A DNA stretch of 64,000 nucleotides from Viridibacillus sp050279675 (GTDB lineage: Bacteria; Bacillota; Bacilli; Bacillales_A; Planococcaceae), in contig NZ_JBNNUK010000009.1 in assembly GCF_050279675.1 (NCBI RefSeq), positions 95,408 through 159,407 on the forward strand, read 5' to 3'. Positions 52,616 to 61,410 of this stretch are shown here, piece by piece (within the stretch, counting starts at the first letter, position 1; each line of letters opens with the position of its first letter). A model generated the notes under the pieces. That model made no database searches. It had not been told where the DNA came from and saw nothing but the letters and a program-made list of their open reading frames with translations. Position numbers and translations under genes: made by a program.

Positions 52616-53344
52616 TTAATGATTTAAAACTTTTGATAAAAATGTCTTTGCACGTTCTGATTCAGGGGCAGTGAAAAACTTATCAGGTGAATTGACTTCA
52701 ACAATTTTTCCTTCAGCCATAAAAACAATTTTGTCACATATTTCACGTGCAAATCCCATTTCATGCGTCACAACAATCATCGTCATCCCTTCCTTTGCAA
52801 GCTTCCGAATGGCATCCAATACTTCTTTAACCATTTCAGGGTCAAGTGCAGAAGTAGGCTCATCGAAGAGCATGATTTGTGGGTCCATCGCCAAAGCTCG
52901 TGCAATGGCCACACGTTGTTGCTGTCCACCTGAAAGATGAGAGGGATGGACGTGTATCTTGTCAGCTAAGCCAAGGGAACTAAGTAACTCAATACCCATT
53001 TTTTCTGCTTCAGCCTTCGTCATTCCTTTTACTTTAATAGGGGCTATTGTGACATTTTCAAGCGCAGTTAGAAAGGGGTATAAATTAAAGCTTTGAAATA
53101 CGAAACCGATATTTGTACGTGCTTTATTGATATCCGTTTTTTTATCATGAATCGACGTCCCATCTACTATTATTGCCCCACTATCAATTTCTTCAAGAGC
53201 ATTGATCACTCGGATGAGCGTGGATTTACCTGCCCCACTTGGTCCTATTAATGCTATAACATTTGATTTTTCTACCTCTAGATTTATATCTACTAAAACT
53301 TCATTGTTGCCAAAGCTTTTATTGACACTGTTAATGGAAATCAT
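52616..53344 (-). CDS. Amino-acid ABC transporter, ATP-binding subunit (GlnQ-like)
   Basis: 242-residue ATPase of the polar-amino-acid uptake family. Walker A GPSGAGKSTL, Q-loop IGFVFQSFNLYPFLTALENV, signature LSGGQQQRVAIARALAMDP, Walker B IMLFDEPTSALDPEMV, and H-loop IVVTHEMGFA. Last gene of a binding protein-permease-ATPase set transcribed leftwards; 15 bases after the permease. Energises import together with the two genes upstream. Confidence 0.95.
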   Translation of the reverse strand: MISINSVNKSFGNNEVLVDINLEVEKSNVIALIGPSGAGKSTLIRVINALEEIDSGAIIVDGTSIHDKKTDINKARTNIGFVFQSFNLYPFLTALENVTIAPIKVKGMTKAEAEKMGIELLSSLGLADKIHVHPSHLSGGQQQRVAIARALAMDPQIMLFDEPTSALDPEMVKEVLDAIRKLAKEGMTMIVVTHEMGFAREICDKIVFMAEGKIVEVNSPDKFFTAPESERAKTFLSKVLNH

Positions 53345-53359
53345 GCAATCAGCCCTTTC

Positions 53360-54022
53360 TTAATACTCGCTTTTTAACCAATGTTTTTCAAACTGTCGTA
53401 TGATTAGTGATAATGTAAATGTCATTGCAAAATATAATAGTGCAACGAATGTCCATATTTCAATATAACGATAAGAGATAGCAGCTAGATTTGTCGCCTT
53501 TAAGGTTAAGTCTACAGCTGAAATGGTTGAAACAAGTGATGAGTCTTTAATTAGAATGATGAATTGCGATGCCATAGGAGGTAATGTTTTTCTAAAAGCT
53601 TGAGGCAATATGATTAAACGCATAGCTTGAAAATTGGACATACCGGATGAACGCGCAGCTTCCATTTGCCCTTTAGGAACAGATTGGATTCCCCCACGAA
53701 CTATTTCAGCTATAAATGAACCAGAGAATATTGCGAGAGAAACAATTGATCCCCAAAAAGCACCAAGCTTTAAAAACTGACCTAGAACGAGATGAATCCA
53801 AATCAATATAACGAGCAGGGGAACACCACGCATAACTTCAACATACACCGAAGCGATAAATCGAATGATAGGGTTTTTCGATATTCGACCAACCCCAAAA
53901 AGAATTCCAATCGGTATAGCAAATAGCAATGATAATGCTGAAATCTCGAGCGTCAAATACATCCCTTTAAAAAAGATATCGAGATTATTTGTGATAACAC
54001 TCCAATCAGGTTGATATCTCAT
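53360..54022 (-). CDS. Amino-acid ABC transporter, permease subunit
   Basis: 220-residue HisM/GlnP-type inner-membrane permease with about five transmembrane helices: LDIFFKGMYLTLEISALSLL at the start, FIASVYVEVMRGVPLLVIL and the EAA loop ARSSGMSNFQAMRLIILPQAFRKTLPP (in parts SSGMSNFQAMRL and LPQAFRKTLPP). Second gene of the transporter set. It probably works as a homodimer because only one permease gene is present. Confidence 0.95.
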   Translation of the reverse strand: MRYQPDWSVITNNLDIFFKGMYLTLEISALSLLFAIPIGILFGVGRISKNPIIRFIASVYVEVMRGVPLLVILIWIHLVLGQFLKLGAFWGSIVSLAIFSGSFIAEIVRGGIQSVPKGQMEAARSSGMSNFQAMRLIILPQAFRKTLPPMASQFIILIKDSSLVSTISAVDLTLKATNLAAISYRYIEIWTFVALLYFAMTFTLSLIIRQFEKHWLKSEY

Positions 54023-54132
54023 AGTGCAGGAACTCCTCCATTAATATGATTTATATAAGGGCATTAAAATGATTGAAGATCTTATACATATAAACCATAA
54101 AATAAGATCTTCACAGTATTAGACTTAACCGG

Positions 54133-54966
54133 TCATTCTGCTTCTACTTTTGTATTAATATCACCGTACCAATCATCACTTTCAAACCAGTAAGAACGTG
54201 AAGCTAACTCCTGTGGTCCACCTAAATAACTATAAAGGAATGAATTTAACCATTGGACTGTTACTAAATCATTGTGAGCTACTGCAATCCCTAAATTTTC
54301 TGCAGAAATATTCTCATCTAAAATATGAGATTTTCCATTTTGCTTTTGCCAAATTCGAACTGAAGACTCGTCATAGATCACTGCATCTAACTGACCTGAT
54401 AACATAGCTAAAGCCGCAGCTGGCATTTCTCTGTAATCTTTGAATTCTGCATTTTTAAAGTTTGCTTTTGCAAAAATTTGACCAGTTGTTCCAATAATAG
54501 TTGCAATTTTCTTTCCTTTTTGATCCAGTTCTTTCCAAGATTTTGTCGTCTTATCTGTATCAGGTAATAACATTACTTGTTTTGTTTGATAATACGGATT
54601 AGGGAAACTAACAGACAATGCTCGGGGACCAGTAATTGTCATACCTGAAACGATCATATCAATTTCACCAACTTGCAAGGCCGCTATTAATCCATCAAAT
54701 GAATATTCTTTAAATTCTACCTTTACATCTAAGGCCTTTCCTATTGCTTTCGCGGTATCAATATCGTAGCCGACAAACTCCTCTTTCAAATTGACCATTT
54801 CAAAAGGTGCATACCCTGTAGCTGTACCAACAACCAATTTGCCAGCCTTCTTTACACGATCAATTGTTGATTCACCTGCATTACCAGCCTTATCACTGTC
54901 ACCTCCACCACATGCTGTTAAAATCATACTCATCAACAATAGCAATACTAGTAAACTCTTTTTCAC
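54133..54966 (-). CDS. Amino-acid ABC transporter, substrate-binding lipoprotein
   Basis: About 277-residue extracytoplasmic solute-binding protein (SBP_bac_3). Lipobox LLLLMSMILTACGGG places the lipid-modified Cys near residue 19. Family signatures: VGTATGYAPFEMVN, FVGYDIDTAKAIGKALDVKVEF in parts, and the ligand-pocket segments GLIAALQVGEIDMIVSGMTIT in parts plus IGTTGQIFAK. GTG 54966 follows AAAGGAGG. First gene of the set; ligand is a polar or uncharged amino acid, not resolvable further by eye. Confidence 0.93.
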   Translation of the reverse strand: MKKSLLVLLLLMSMILTACGGGDSDKAGNAGESTIDRVKKAGKLVVGTATGYAPFEMVNLKEEFVGYDIDTAKAIGKALDVKVEFKEYSFDGLIAALQVGEIDMIVSGMTITGPRALSVSFPNPYYQTKQVMLLPDTDKTTKSWKELDQKGKKIATIIGTTGQIFAKANFKNAEFKDYREMPAAALAMLSGQLDAVIYDESSVRIWQKQNGKSHILDENISAENLGIAVAHNDLVTVQWLNSFLYSYLGGPQELASRSYWFESDDWYGDINTKVEAE

Positions 54967-55201
54967 CCTTTCTCCTCCTTTCAATTAAATAGCTATAACT
55001 AGTAAATCTTTAAACTTAATATATGGAGAGTAAGGTAGTAGATATACCAATATAAATAGTGAATTTAATAGTTGATTGAAAATTCTGTTTATTAAAGGTT
55101 TGAAAAAATGATTAAGTTGGATATTTTCGGGTACTTAGTTTTATATAATGGTTTGTATGGAAATAATAGGTTTTTGATCTGAATAGGAGGAGGGTCCGAA
55201 A

Positions 55202-55936
55202 ATGAAGCGATATAGATATATACTTGCTATTGTGATCTTAATCAGTAGTGTGAGTTTCATTAACCAGCCGAAGATAGAAGCAAAAACGAGTTTAACGACA
55301 CAATATGTACAAGCAGATGTATTAAACATTCGTATGGAAGCTACAACGAATTCAAAAAAGTTGGGTCAATTAAAGAAAAATGAGAAAGTGAATGTGATTA
55401 GCACATCAAATGGTTGGTCAAAAATTCAATATAAAAAAGGAACAGCTTATGTTTCTACCACCTATCTAAACTCAAATAAAGCTGTGCAAAAAGTGACGGG
55501 GAATTTGCTACCTAAAATAGGAAAGTATACTTACAAAAATTACGAAGAAGACGTTTATTATGGAAATAGTACCGAATCTTATGTAAAAGTAAAAGGAGGT
55601 GTTAAAGCAAAGTCTAAAAATGGATTGGAAACGTCGTATTTGGAAAATAGCAAGTACTTCACTTATTTATCCCCAACAGGGCATACAAGTTTTCGACTGA
55701 ACTACCCATTAACAAAGGGGAATAAATGGAGAAATGAGCAAGATGAGGTGCAAATCCAAGATGTAAATCTGTCAGTTAAAACTGCAGCGGGCTCTTTTAA
55801 TGAAGTTGTTAAAGTTCGAATAGATCACAATATCTATGATACGTATTCCCATTTTTACATTGCTCCAGGGAAAGGTATTGTCATGTGGAAACTAAACGGT
55901 AAGAAAAAATTCCAATTGGCGAAGTATACAAAGTGA
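55202..55936 (+). CDS. Secreted SH3-domain protein
   Basis: 244 residues. Signal peptide YILAIVILISSVSFI with cleavage near IEAKT (residue 27). A bacterial SH3 (SH3_3) domain follows: ADVLNIRMEATTNSKKLGQL, VISTSNGWSKIQYKKGTAYV, STTYLN. The remaining 140 residues (KIGKYTYKNYEEDVYYGNS, SFRLNYPLTKGNKWRNEQDE, FYIAPGKGIVMWKLNG) are beta-rich and unrecognised, possibly a wall- or polymer-binding domain. AATAGGAGGAGG before the ATG. Likely surface-exposed; no catalytic motif seen. Confidence 0.8.
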   Translation: MKRYRYILAIVILISSVSFINQPKIEAKTSLTTQYVQADVLNIRMEATTNSKKLGQLKKNEKVNVISTSNGWSKIQYKKGTAYVSTTYLNSNKAVQKVTGNLLPKIGKYTYKNYEEDVYYGNSTESYVKVKGGVKAKSKNGLETSYLENSKYFTYLSPTGHTSFRLNYPLTKGNKWRNEQDEVQIQDVNLSVKTAAGSFNEVVKVRIDHNIYDTYSHFYIAPGKGIVMWKLNGKKKFQLAKYTK

Positions 55937-55946
55937 AGAATGTACA

Positions 55947-55983
55947 AAAAAGCTCAAGCCATGTAAACATGGCTTGAGCTTTT
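55947..55983. terminator. Strong bidirectional terminator
   Basis: AAAAGCTCAAGCCATGT and ACATGGCTTGAGCTTTT form a perfect 17-bp stem between convergent genes. Confidence 0.9.
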
Positions 55984-55989
55984 AATCTA

Positions 55990-56484
55990 TTATCTGAGCT
56001 TGAAAAAGCGTACAACAAAGAAAATGATTGTACCAAATAGGATGGCAAGGAAAAGTGGCATCTCATAGACTCCAAGTAAACTTTCACCACCACGAGCTAC
56101 ATGCACATCATTCCAAATATTAAAGGCGAAAAACAACAGAATTTCATTTTTTACAAAATTTAATAGTAACATGGAATTCTTATAAAGCCTTTCTGTATTT
56201 TCAGCTGTTAATGTACTATAGTTATGCAAATGTGGTTTTTGCTCCAGTACATGACAGAACACCCATAATACTATTCCTATAATTGGTGGAAAAAAGAACA
56301 TCCATCTCGGGCCCCAGTCATCTGGTACACCCAATGCATTATAATGTGTTGGAACTTCAGAAGGCAGACTAGACCACTGTGTAATTCCATAAATAATTGC
56401 TACTACAAATACCCCGATTGCTAAAATATCAAATGTCGTTCTCACAGCAGAACGGGGAATAACTAACTTAGGTTGATTGAACAT
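55990..56484 (-). CDS. DUF1648 membrane protein
   Basis: 164 residues with four hydrophobic segments. The DUF1648 signature LPSEVPTHYNALGVPDDWG lies after the first helix, then FFFPPIIGIVLWVFCHVL, LNFVKNEILLFFAFNIWNDV and LFLAILFGTIIFFVVRFF. Related domains occur in SdpI-type immunity proteins, but the SdpI C-terminal half is not evident, and no toxin gene is next door. The CDS is preceded by AAGGGGG. Integral membrane protein, function unknown. Confidence 0.8.
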   Translation of the reverse strand: MFNQPKLVIPRSAVRTTFDILAIGVFVVAIIYGITQWSSLPSEVPTHYNALGVPDDWGPRWMFFFPPIIGIVLWVFCHVLEQKPHLHNYSTLTAENTERLYKNSMLLLNFVKNEILLFFAFNIWNDVHVARGGESLLGVYEMPLFLAILFGTIIFFVVRFFKLR

Positions 56485-56639
56485 GTGATAACCCCCTTTA
56501 TTTGTTTACGAGCGAAGAAAGAGAAGGTTTCATAATGATTACTAAAATACGCCATTTTTAACATTAATAATTATTGTTGCAAGTATATTTATGGTATAAA
56601 TATTAAAAGGTTACTACAGAACAATTAGGAGGCATCTTG

Positions 56640-58391
56640 ATGAATCCCCAAATAACAAGTAGGCAACGCAGAGTTTTATGTTCACAGAAGAAAGTAAAAG
56701 CTGATTTTATATTACGCAATGCTCAGGTAGCCGATGTATTCAACTTGCAATGGAGAATGGCTGATATTGTTGTCTCAGAAGGATATATTGTGGCTATTGA
56801 TCCAGATGGTCAATTTGAAGCGGAGCATGAAGAAGATGCGCAAGGGAGATTTGTTATTCCCGGCCTTATTGACGGTCATATCCATATTGAATCATCGATG
56901 TTAACGCCATCTGAATTTAGCCGTATTTTACTACCACATGGTATTACAACGGTGATTACAGATCCACATGAAATTGCAAACGTCTCTGGGATAAATGGAA
57001 TTCAATTTATGCTAGATAATTCTGAAAATACTGCGATGGATATTCATGTAATGCTACCATCGAGTGTCCCATCAACGTCATTCGAAAATGCTGGAGCGGT
57101 GTTAGAAGCTAAGGATTTAGCGCGATTCTTGACTCATCCAGATGTACTTGGGTTAGCTGAAGTAATGGATTTTCCAGCTGTACTAGAAGGTAATGAAAAA
57201 ATGCTTGCGAAAATTGAACAAACTGAATCTACTAGGAGAATTATTGATGGCCATGGTGCAGGACTATCCCCTCAGCAAATACGAGGGTATCGTGCTGCAG
57301 GGATTCAAACAGATCATGAATGTGTAACGGCAGATGAAGCTAGAAGTCGTGTAAAGCAAGGTATGTATGTACTCATTCGTGAAGGTTCGGCAGCTAAAAA
57401 CCTTCGTGCGCTACTACCGGCAGTAACATCGACAAATGCACATCGCTTTCTATTTTGTACAGATGATAAACATCTAGACGAACTCATGCAAGAAGGTAGT
57501 ATAAATTATCACATAGCACTTGCAATTGAAGAGGGAATGGAGCCGTTACAAGCAATACAATTAGCCACACTTAATGCAGCCAATTGTTATCAATTACTAC
57601 ATAAGGGTGCGCTAGCAGAAGGATTTATTGCAGACTTCGTACTACTGGAAGATCTCAATCATTGTAAGCCAAAAACTGTATGGAAAAATGGTGTAAAGGT
57701 TGCCGAACATGGTCAAATACTACAGAATAAGCAAAAAGAATGTTATGTTCCAACTGCAATTCTGCAATCTGTAAATATTCCTTCGCTAACAGCATCAGAT
57801 TTGGCGATTTCTTTTACAAAAGGATCAAAAGCGAATGTTATTGAGATTCAACCGAATCAAATTATGACAACGAGGGGGGTAGCAGAGGTTACTGTTGAAG
57901 ATGGCGTTTTCATACCCTCAGTAGAAAATGATCTGTTGAAATTGGCAGTTATTGAACGACATCATCATCTTGGGAATATCGGTCTTGGTATCACACATGG
58001 TTTTGGACTTCAAAAGGGAGCTGTTGCGACAACTGTTGCTCACGATTCCCACAATGCACTTGTGTTAGGAACAAACGATGAGGACATGTTACTTGCTGCT
58101 GAAGCATTGCAGAATATGCAAGGGGGCTATGTGGTTGTAGCAGACGGACAAATATTAAGCGCTCTCCCTTTGCCAGTTGCAGGGCTAATGACAAATCAAC
58201 CAGCTCCAATTGCAAAACAACAACTATCTGAATTGCATGAAGCATTATTACAGCTCAACCCAAATTTAGACTTCCATCTATTTCTGACACTATCGTTCAC
58301 TAGCTTGCCTGTTATCCCCGATATTAAACTAACAGATACCGGATTATTTGATGTTGTGAATTTCAAGCACATCGCTGTTGAAGTAGAGTAG
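56640..58391 (+). CDS. ade: Adenine deaminase
   Basis: Converts adenine to hypoxanthine and ammonia (purine salvage), amidohydrolase superfamily, 583 residues. N-terminal KADFILRNAQVADVFNLQW, metal-binding GLIDGHIHIESSMLTPSEF, ITDPHEIANVSG, LAEVMDFPAVL, DGHGAGLSPQQI and FLFCTDDKHLDELM; C-terminal adenine-deaminase domain with HHHLGNIGLGITHGFGLQKG and AVATTVAHDSHNALVLG in the usual order. ATG 56640 follows AGGAGG. Single-gene unit. No purine riboswitch or PurR box was recognised upstream. Confidence 0.94.
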   Translation: MNPQITSRQRRVLCSQKKVKADFILRNAQVADVFNLQWRMADIVVSEGYIVAIDPDGQFEAEHEEDAQGRFVIPGLIDGHIHIESSMLTPSEFSRILLPHGITTVITDPHEIANVSGINGIQFMLDNSENTAMDIHVMLPSSVPSTSFENAGAVLEAKDLARFLTHPDVLGLAEVMDFPAVLEGNEKMLAKIEQTESTRRIIDGHGAGLSPQQIRGYRAAGIQTDHECVTADEARSRVKQGMYVLIREGSAAKNLRALLPAVTSTNAHRFLFCTDDKHLDELMQEGSINYHIALAIEEGMEPLQAIQLATLNAANCYQLLHKGALAEGFIADFVLLEDLNHCKPKTVWKNGVKVAEHGQILQNKQKECYVPTAILQSVNIPSLTASDLAISFTKGSKANVIEIQPNQIMTTRGVAEVTVEDGVFIPSVENDLLKLAVIERHHHLGNIGLGITHGFGLQKGAVATTVAHDSHNALVLGTNDEDMLLAAEALQNMQGGYVVVADGQILSALPLPVAGLMTNQPAPIAKQQLSELHEALLQLNPNLDFHLFLTLSFTSLPVIPDIKLTDTGLFDVVNFKHIAVEVE

Positions 58392-58438
58392 ACTATCAAA
58401 AAAAAAACTTTAAACAATTTGTTCGCATGATCTTCAGA

Positions 58439-58483
58439 CTGTAGACAAACTCGAAGAAATTTGGGTTTATCTACAGCTTTTTT
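58439..58483 (+). terminator. Intrinsic terminator after ade
   Basis: CTGTAGACAAAC pairs with GTTTATCTACAG and is followed by TTTTTT. Confidence 0.8.
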
Positions 58484-58510
58484 AATTTTAAATATATAAA
58501 TAGACAAGAC

Positions 58511-58620
58511 AGTTGATTTCCACTATGATGGACGCCAAGTCGCTTCGGCGCTACTCTCCTGCAGGGTCTTGGACTGTCCAACTTTTCCCGCAGGAGTAGC
58601 CACCTCCGCTCCAATCAACT
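58511..58620. repeat. 110-bp MITE-like intergenic repeat with terminal inverted repeats
   Basis: Bounded by AGTTGATT (58511-58518) and AATCAACT (58613-58620), with internal CTCCTGCAGG and CCCGCAGGAG foldbacks and higher GC than its surroundings. It resembles the GTTGATTTCCGCT...CTCCAATCAAC repeat family scattered through Bacillus genomes (from memory). It directly abuts a transposase fragment. Confidence 0.7.
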
Positions 58621-58639
58621 ACACAAGTAATAAAAACAA

Positions 58640-58790
58640 ATCTTTTGTGATGATGGAAAATGATGACGAGAAAAAAACTTTATATTCGTTCTTAGGTCGC
58701 ACGAGTATAGACCCTGTTGTCCTTATAAAAATGATATTTATTCAATATGTATCTGGCATCTGTTCAATGTGTCAAACGGTTTGGGTTTGA
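58640..58790 (+). pseudogene. N-terminal fragment of IS1182-type transposase
   Basis: The frame reads MMENDDEKKTLYSFLGRTSI then DPVVLIKMIFIQYVSGICSM and CQT before diverging to a stop. The SIDPVVL.K..FIQY..GIRSMRQT pattern is the N-terminal domain of IS1182/IS4-like transposases. Only about 45 residues remain, and the usual RSMRQT reads CSMCQT, so it is an old relic. Confidence 0.6.
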
Positions 58791-58929
58791 AAATATTGTA
58801 AGATACTTATTGCGATGATAGAATGAATAATTAAATATACTGGGGGCTGTTGCCAATAATAAATACCTATTTGTAATTTTGCTTTTGAGTCCATATAAGT
58901 GACGTGAAAATTATGATAGGAGTGGAAGA

Positions 58930-59433
58930 ATGGTAGAATTAAATACTGAAAAACTAAAACTAATCCCATTAAATTCAGAAAACTTGAAATTACTAATTAA
59001 TAATCAACAAGAAATGGAAAGAAGTTTGTCTTTAAATGAATCAGAGGAATTGCTTTCTGAAGAACTTAAAAAAGCTATGAAATTTAGGCTATCAAAAGTA
59101 ATGGAAGATCAGCAAAATTATTTATGGTCTACCAATTGGCTACTTGTATCGAGAGATAAAAACTGTACAGTTGGTGGCATCATGTTAAAAGGTCGCCCAA
59201 ATGAAGAAGGTGAAGTAATAATTGGTTATTACACTCTTTCTCAATTTCAGGGAAAAGGCTATATGACTGAAGCCGTAAATAATTTTAAAAGTTGGTTGTT
59301 AAATCAGCCTGAGGTTAGGTTTGTTATAGCAGATACTGATAAAACCAATATTGCATCGCACAGGGTGTTAGAAAAATCAGGAGCAGAAATCTATAAGGAA
59401 ACGGAAGACCTCTACTTCTGGAGATTTTTTTGA
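58930..59433 (+). CDS. GNAT family N-acetyltransferase
   Basis: 167 residues. N-terminal LNTEKLKLIPLNSENLKLLI is typical of RimJ/RimL-like proteins. The core has WLLVSRDKNCTVGGIMLKG, VIIGYYTLSQFQGKGYMTEAV (acetyl-CoA motif A, Q..GKGYMTEA) and VIADTDKTNIASHRVLEKSGA (motif B). ATAGGAGTGG before the ATG. Substrate unknown. It is intact, unlike the GNAT gene at 52 kb. Confidence 0.9.
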   Translation: MVELNTEKLKLIPLNSENLKLLINNQQEMERSLSLNESEELLSEELKKAMKFRLSKVMEDQQNYLWSTNWLLVSRDKNCTVGGIMLKGRPNEEGEVIIGYYTLSQFQGKGYMTEAVNNFKSWLLNQPEVRFVIADTDKTNIASHRVLEKSGAEIYKETEDLYFWRFF

Positions 59434-59454
59434 AATATATTGCAACATCAAAAT

Positions 59455-59490
59455 GCTAATAGCCAGCATATTAATGTTGGCTATTTTATA
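59455..59490 (+). terminator. Intrinsic terminator after GNAT gene
   Basis: AATAGCCAGCAT pairs with ATGTTGGCTATT, followed by TTATAT. Confidence 0.65.
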
Positions 59491-59554
59491 TCTGGAAAAT
59501 AACTTATATCACGTTCATCAGATTAGATTTGCTCAGTAGTACTTATTCCAAACT

Positions 59555-60376
59555 CTATTTCAATTTTTCAATAAAGAGTTCTTCGTGTATAAGTTGAATC
59601 GAGTGTCCTGTAGCAATTAGTTGTTCAGCTTTCAGAAATTTACTACTTTTATGGCCGGACTCAGAGCGCTCTATACTATTGCGACTAATGACTAAATAAT
59701 CGGTCTGTTTAGATACTACATTGCTAAATATACCTCCTGCTTGCCGTAATTTTTGCGCAGCAGAGGAACGAGTCATACCTTGTAAGCCACCAGTGAAGAC
59801 AACCGTTTTTCCTTTGAAAAAAGGCGCATTCATAGTAGAAGTTACATTTTGACTATTCTCGAAAGTAACATCAAATAATCTATTTATCTGTTGAATATTT
59901 TTCATCTTACTAATTGTAAGTACAATGCTAGCGATTAAGTCAGCATTCTCCATAGAAAATGGGATTGATAAATTAGATGCAACAGAGGTTAATTTATAAT
60001 TTAATAGTTTTGGGAATGCTTTTTGAACTAATTCGAATGAGCATCCGTATCGGCAATAAGGGGGAAGTTGTTGAATACTCTCGCATGATTCTTGAATGAC
60101 ATTTTCATCATATTTGACATAATGCGCAATAACAAATTGATTGTTTAGCCAAAGACATAATGTTGGATAGAATTCTTTAAAGGTCGGCGCATGTTGTACC
60201 ATTTTTGCTGTTAAGCCATGTTGATGTGTATGATATTCATCAAATGGTTGTTCTGGATTGATATATGTATATAGGGTGTCTTGGATTTCTCCATTCACCA
60301 CTTTTACTAATCCGATCGAACAAATACTATCTCGCCATTGGTTGGCTGTTTCAATATCAATGGCTACAAAATCCAT
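59555..60376 (-). CDS. DnaQ-like 3'-5' exonuclease with C-terminal BRCT domain
   Basis: 273 residues. RNase-T/DEDD exonuclease: ExoI FVAIDIETANQW (Asp, Glu), ExoII FVIAHYVKYDENVI (Asp), while ExoIII is weak around NADLIASIVL. C-terminal BRCT domain: FKGKTVVFTGGLQGMTRSSA, AAQKLRQAGGIFSNVVSKQT, DYLVIS, ending near residue 270. ATG 60376 is supported by TTAGGAGG; a longer frame upstream lacks a site. This exonuclease-BRCT fusion is typical of Firmicutes and probably acts in DNA repair; the partner is unknown. Confidence 0.9.
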   Translation of the reverse strand: MDFVAIDIETANQWRDSICSIGLVKVVNGEIQDTLYTYINPEQPFDEYHTHQHGLTAKMVQHAPTFKEFYPTLCLWLNNQFVIAHYVKYDENVIQESCESIQQLPPYCRYGCSFELVQKAFPKLLNYKLTSVASNLSIPFSMENADLIASIVLTISKMKNIQQINRLFDVTFENSQNVTSTMNAPFFKGKTVVFTGGLQGMTRSSAAQKLRQAGGIFSNVVSKQTDYLVISRNSIERSESGHKSSKFLKAEQLIATGHSIQLIHEELFIEKLK

Positions 60377-60492
60377 CTGTGGTCCTCCTAAGTTGAAAAA
60401 ATATAAATCTATTATAACAATTGATTTTGAAAAAACAGCAATAGTACAGAAAAAAATGGGTTGATCTTTCTCTCTCAATTGCTATGAAAATG

Positions 60493-60520
60493 AAATCCCG
60501 CCAAATGATATAATGGCGGG
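60493..60520 (-). terminator. Hairpin after phosphatase gene, probable terminator
   Basis: CCCGCCA/TGGCGGG stem; on the minus strand followed by ATTTCATTTTC, a weak T-tract. Confidence 0.5.
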
Positions 60521-60526
60521 AAATTC

Positions 60527-61000
60527 TTATGAATTAGTTAACTTGTGTTCACTACGAATTTTTTTAAGTAATGCGTGGCAACCGTCAGTAACAAGGTCAT
60601 ACGTATCCTGGAAGTCTCCAGTAAAATATGGATCAGGGACATCTTTTTTATGTTCCGTTAAATCGAGTAGACGTATGATTTTCGGATGATTAGGTTGACC
60701 CGTCATTTCGTAAATATTCATGATATTACTATTATCCATACCTACTATATATTCAAATTGCTCGAAATCTTCTTTTTTCAGTTGACGACCACACATACCA
60801 GCAGAAGAAATATTATTTATCTCTAAAATAGCAAGCGTACCTTCATGGGGAGGTTCTCCAATATGCCATGATCCAGTCGCCGCAGAATCAACTGTCACTT
60901 TGTCATCTAACTTTTCTTTCTTTAATAAGTCTCGGAATAATGCTTCGGCCATCGGTGAGCGACAAATGTTCCCGAGGCAGACAAATAAAACGTTAATCAT
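60527..61000 (-). CDS. Low molecular weight protein-tyrosine phosphatase
   Basis: 157-residue LMW-PTP. The P-loop FVCLGNICRSPMAE carries the catalytic Cys (CxxxxCR(S/T)P pattern: C8-L-G-N-I-C-R-S) and the Asp general acid sits in VPDPYFTGDF. DSAATGSWHIGEPP and YIVGMDNSNIMNI are also family segments. AGGAGAT before ATG 61000. Relatives in Bacillus (YfkJ, YwlE) dephosphorylate tyrosine or arginine in proteins; the residue after the P-loop Cys that separates these is not decisive here. Confidence 0.93.
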   Translation of the reverse strand: MINVLFVCLGNICRSPMAEALFRDLLKKEKLDDKVTVDSAATGSWHIGEPPHEGTLAILEINNISSAGMCGRQLKKEDFEQFEYIVGMDNSNIMNIYEMTGQPNHPKIIRLLDLTEHKKDVPDPYFTGDFQDTYDLVTDGCHALLKKIRSEHKLTNS

Positions 61001-61410
61001 AATTATATCTCCTATACGAAAGAATATTTTTGTAGCTTGGATAGCTAATGTGCTTATATATTCAATTTTATTACGATTAAAGATTGAAGACAAGTTTATA
61101 GTTTATTTATGGTTAAACAGGTGATAATTTTTCTTGGATTATATATAGTTCAATAGTACTATTTTTATGGTGTGCCAAGGGGGTGTTTTATGGTATCATA
61201 ATAACGTTGATTAAAAAGTTAAAAAAGCCAAATGAAAATGTAGTAAAGCCATTCAAAAAGCGTACCGTAATGAATATATAATATTGCTTAGTCCTAGAAG
61301 AACTAATATTTAATATGCAGAATATTTTCACCGAATAAACATCTAAATTAGCTAAAATACAATGCTGATTCATTCGTTTTTTAGAAGTTATTATAAAAGG
61401 GGTAGGAATT
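61001..61410. other. Intergenic region with possible frameshifted small membrane ORF
   Basis: At about 61099 a frame opens as MVKQVIIFLGLYIVQ and stops; the neighbouring frame continues SIVLFLWCAKGVFYGIIITL then IKKLKKPNENVV and ends near 61283. Together they could be a small membrane protein broken by a frameshift, but there is no clear ribosome site. Otherwise nothing was seen besides the presumed promoter of the next gene. Confidence 0.25.

Noticed and set aside
55990..56484. SdpI-type toxin immunity protein
   Set aside because: Only the DUF1648 part is seen, and no SdpC-like toxin or SdpR regulator lies nearby.
56485..56639. Purine riboswitch in front of ade
   Set aside because: The short upstream region lacks the conserved three-way-junction motifs.
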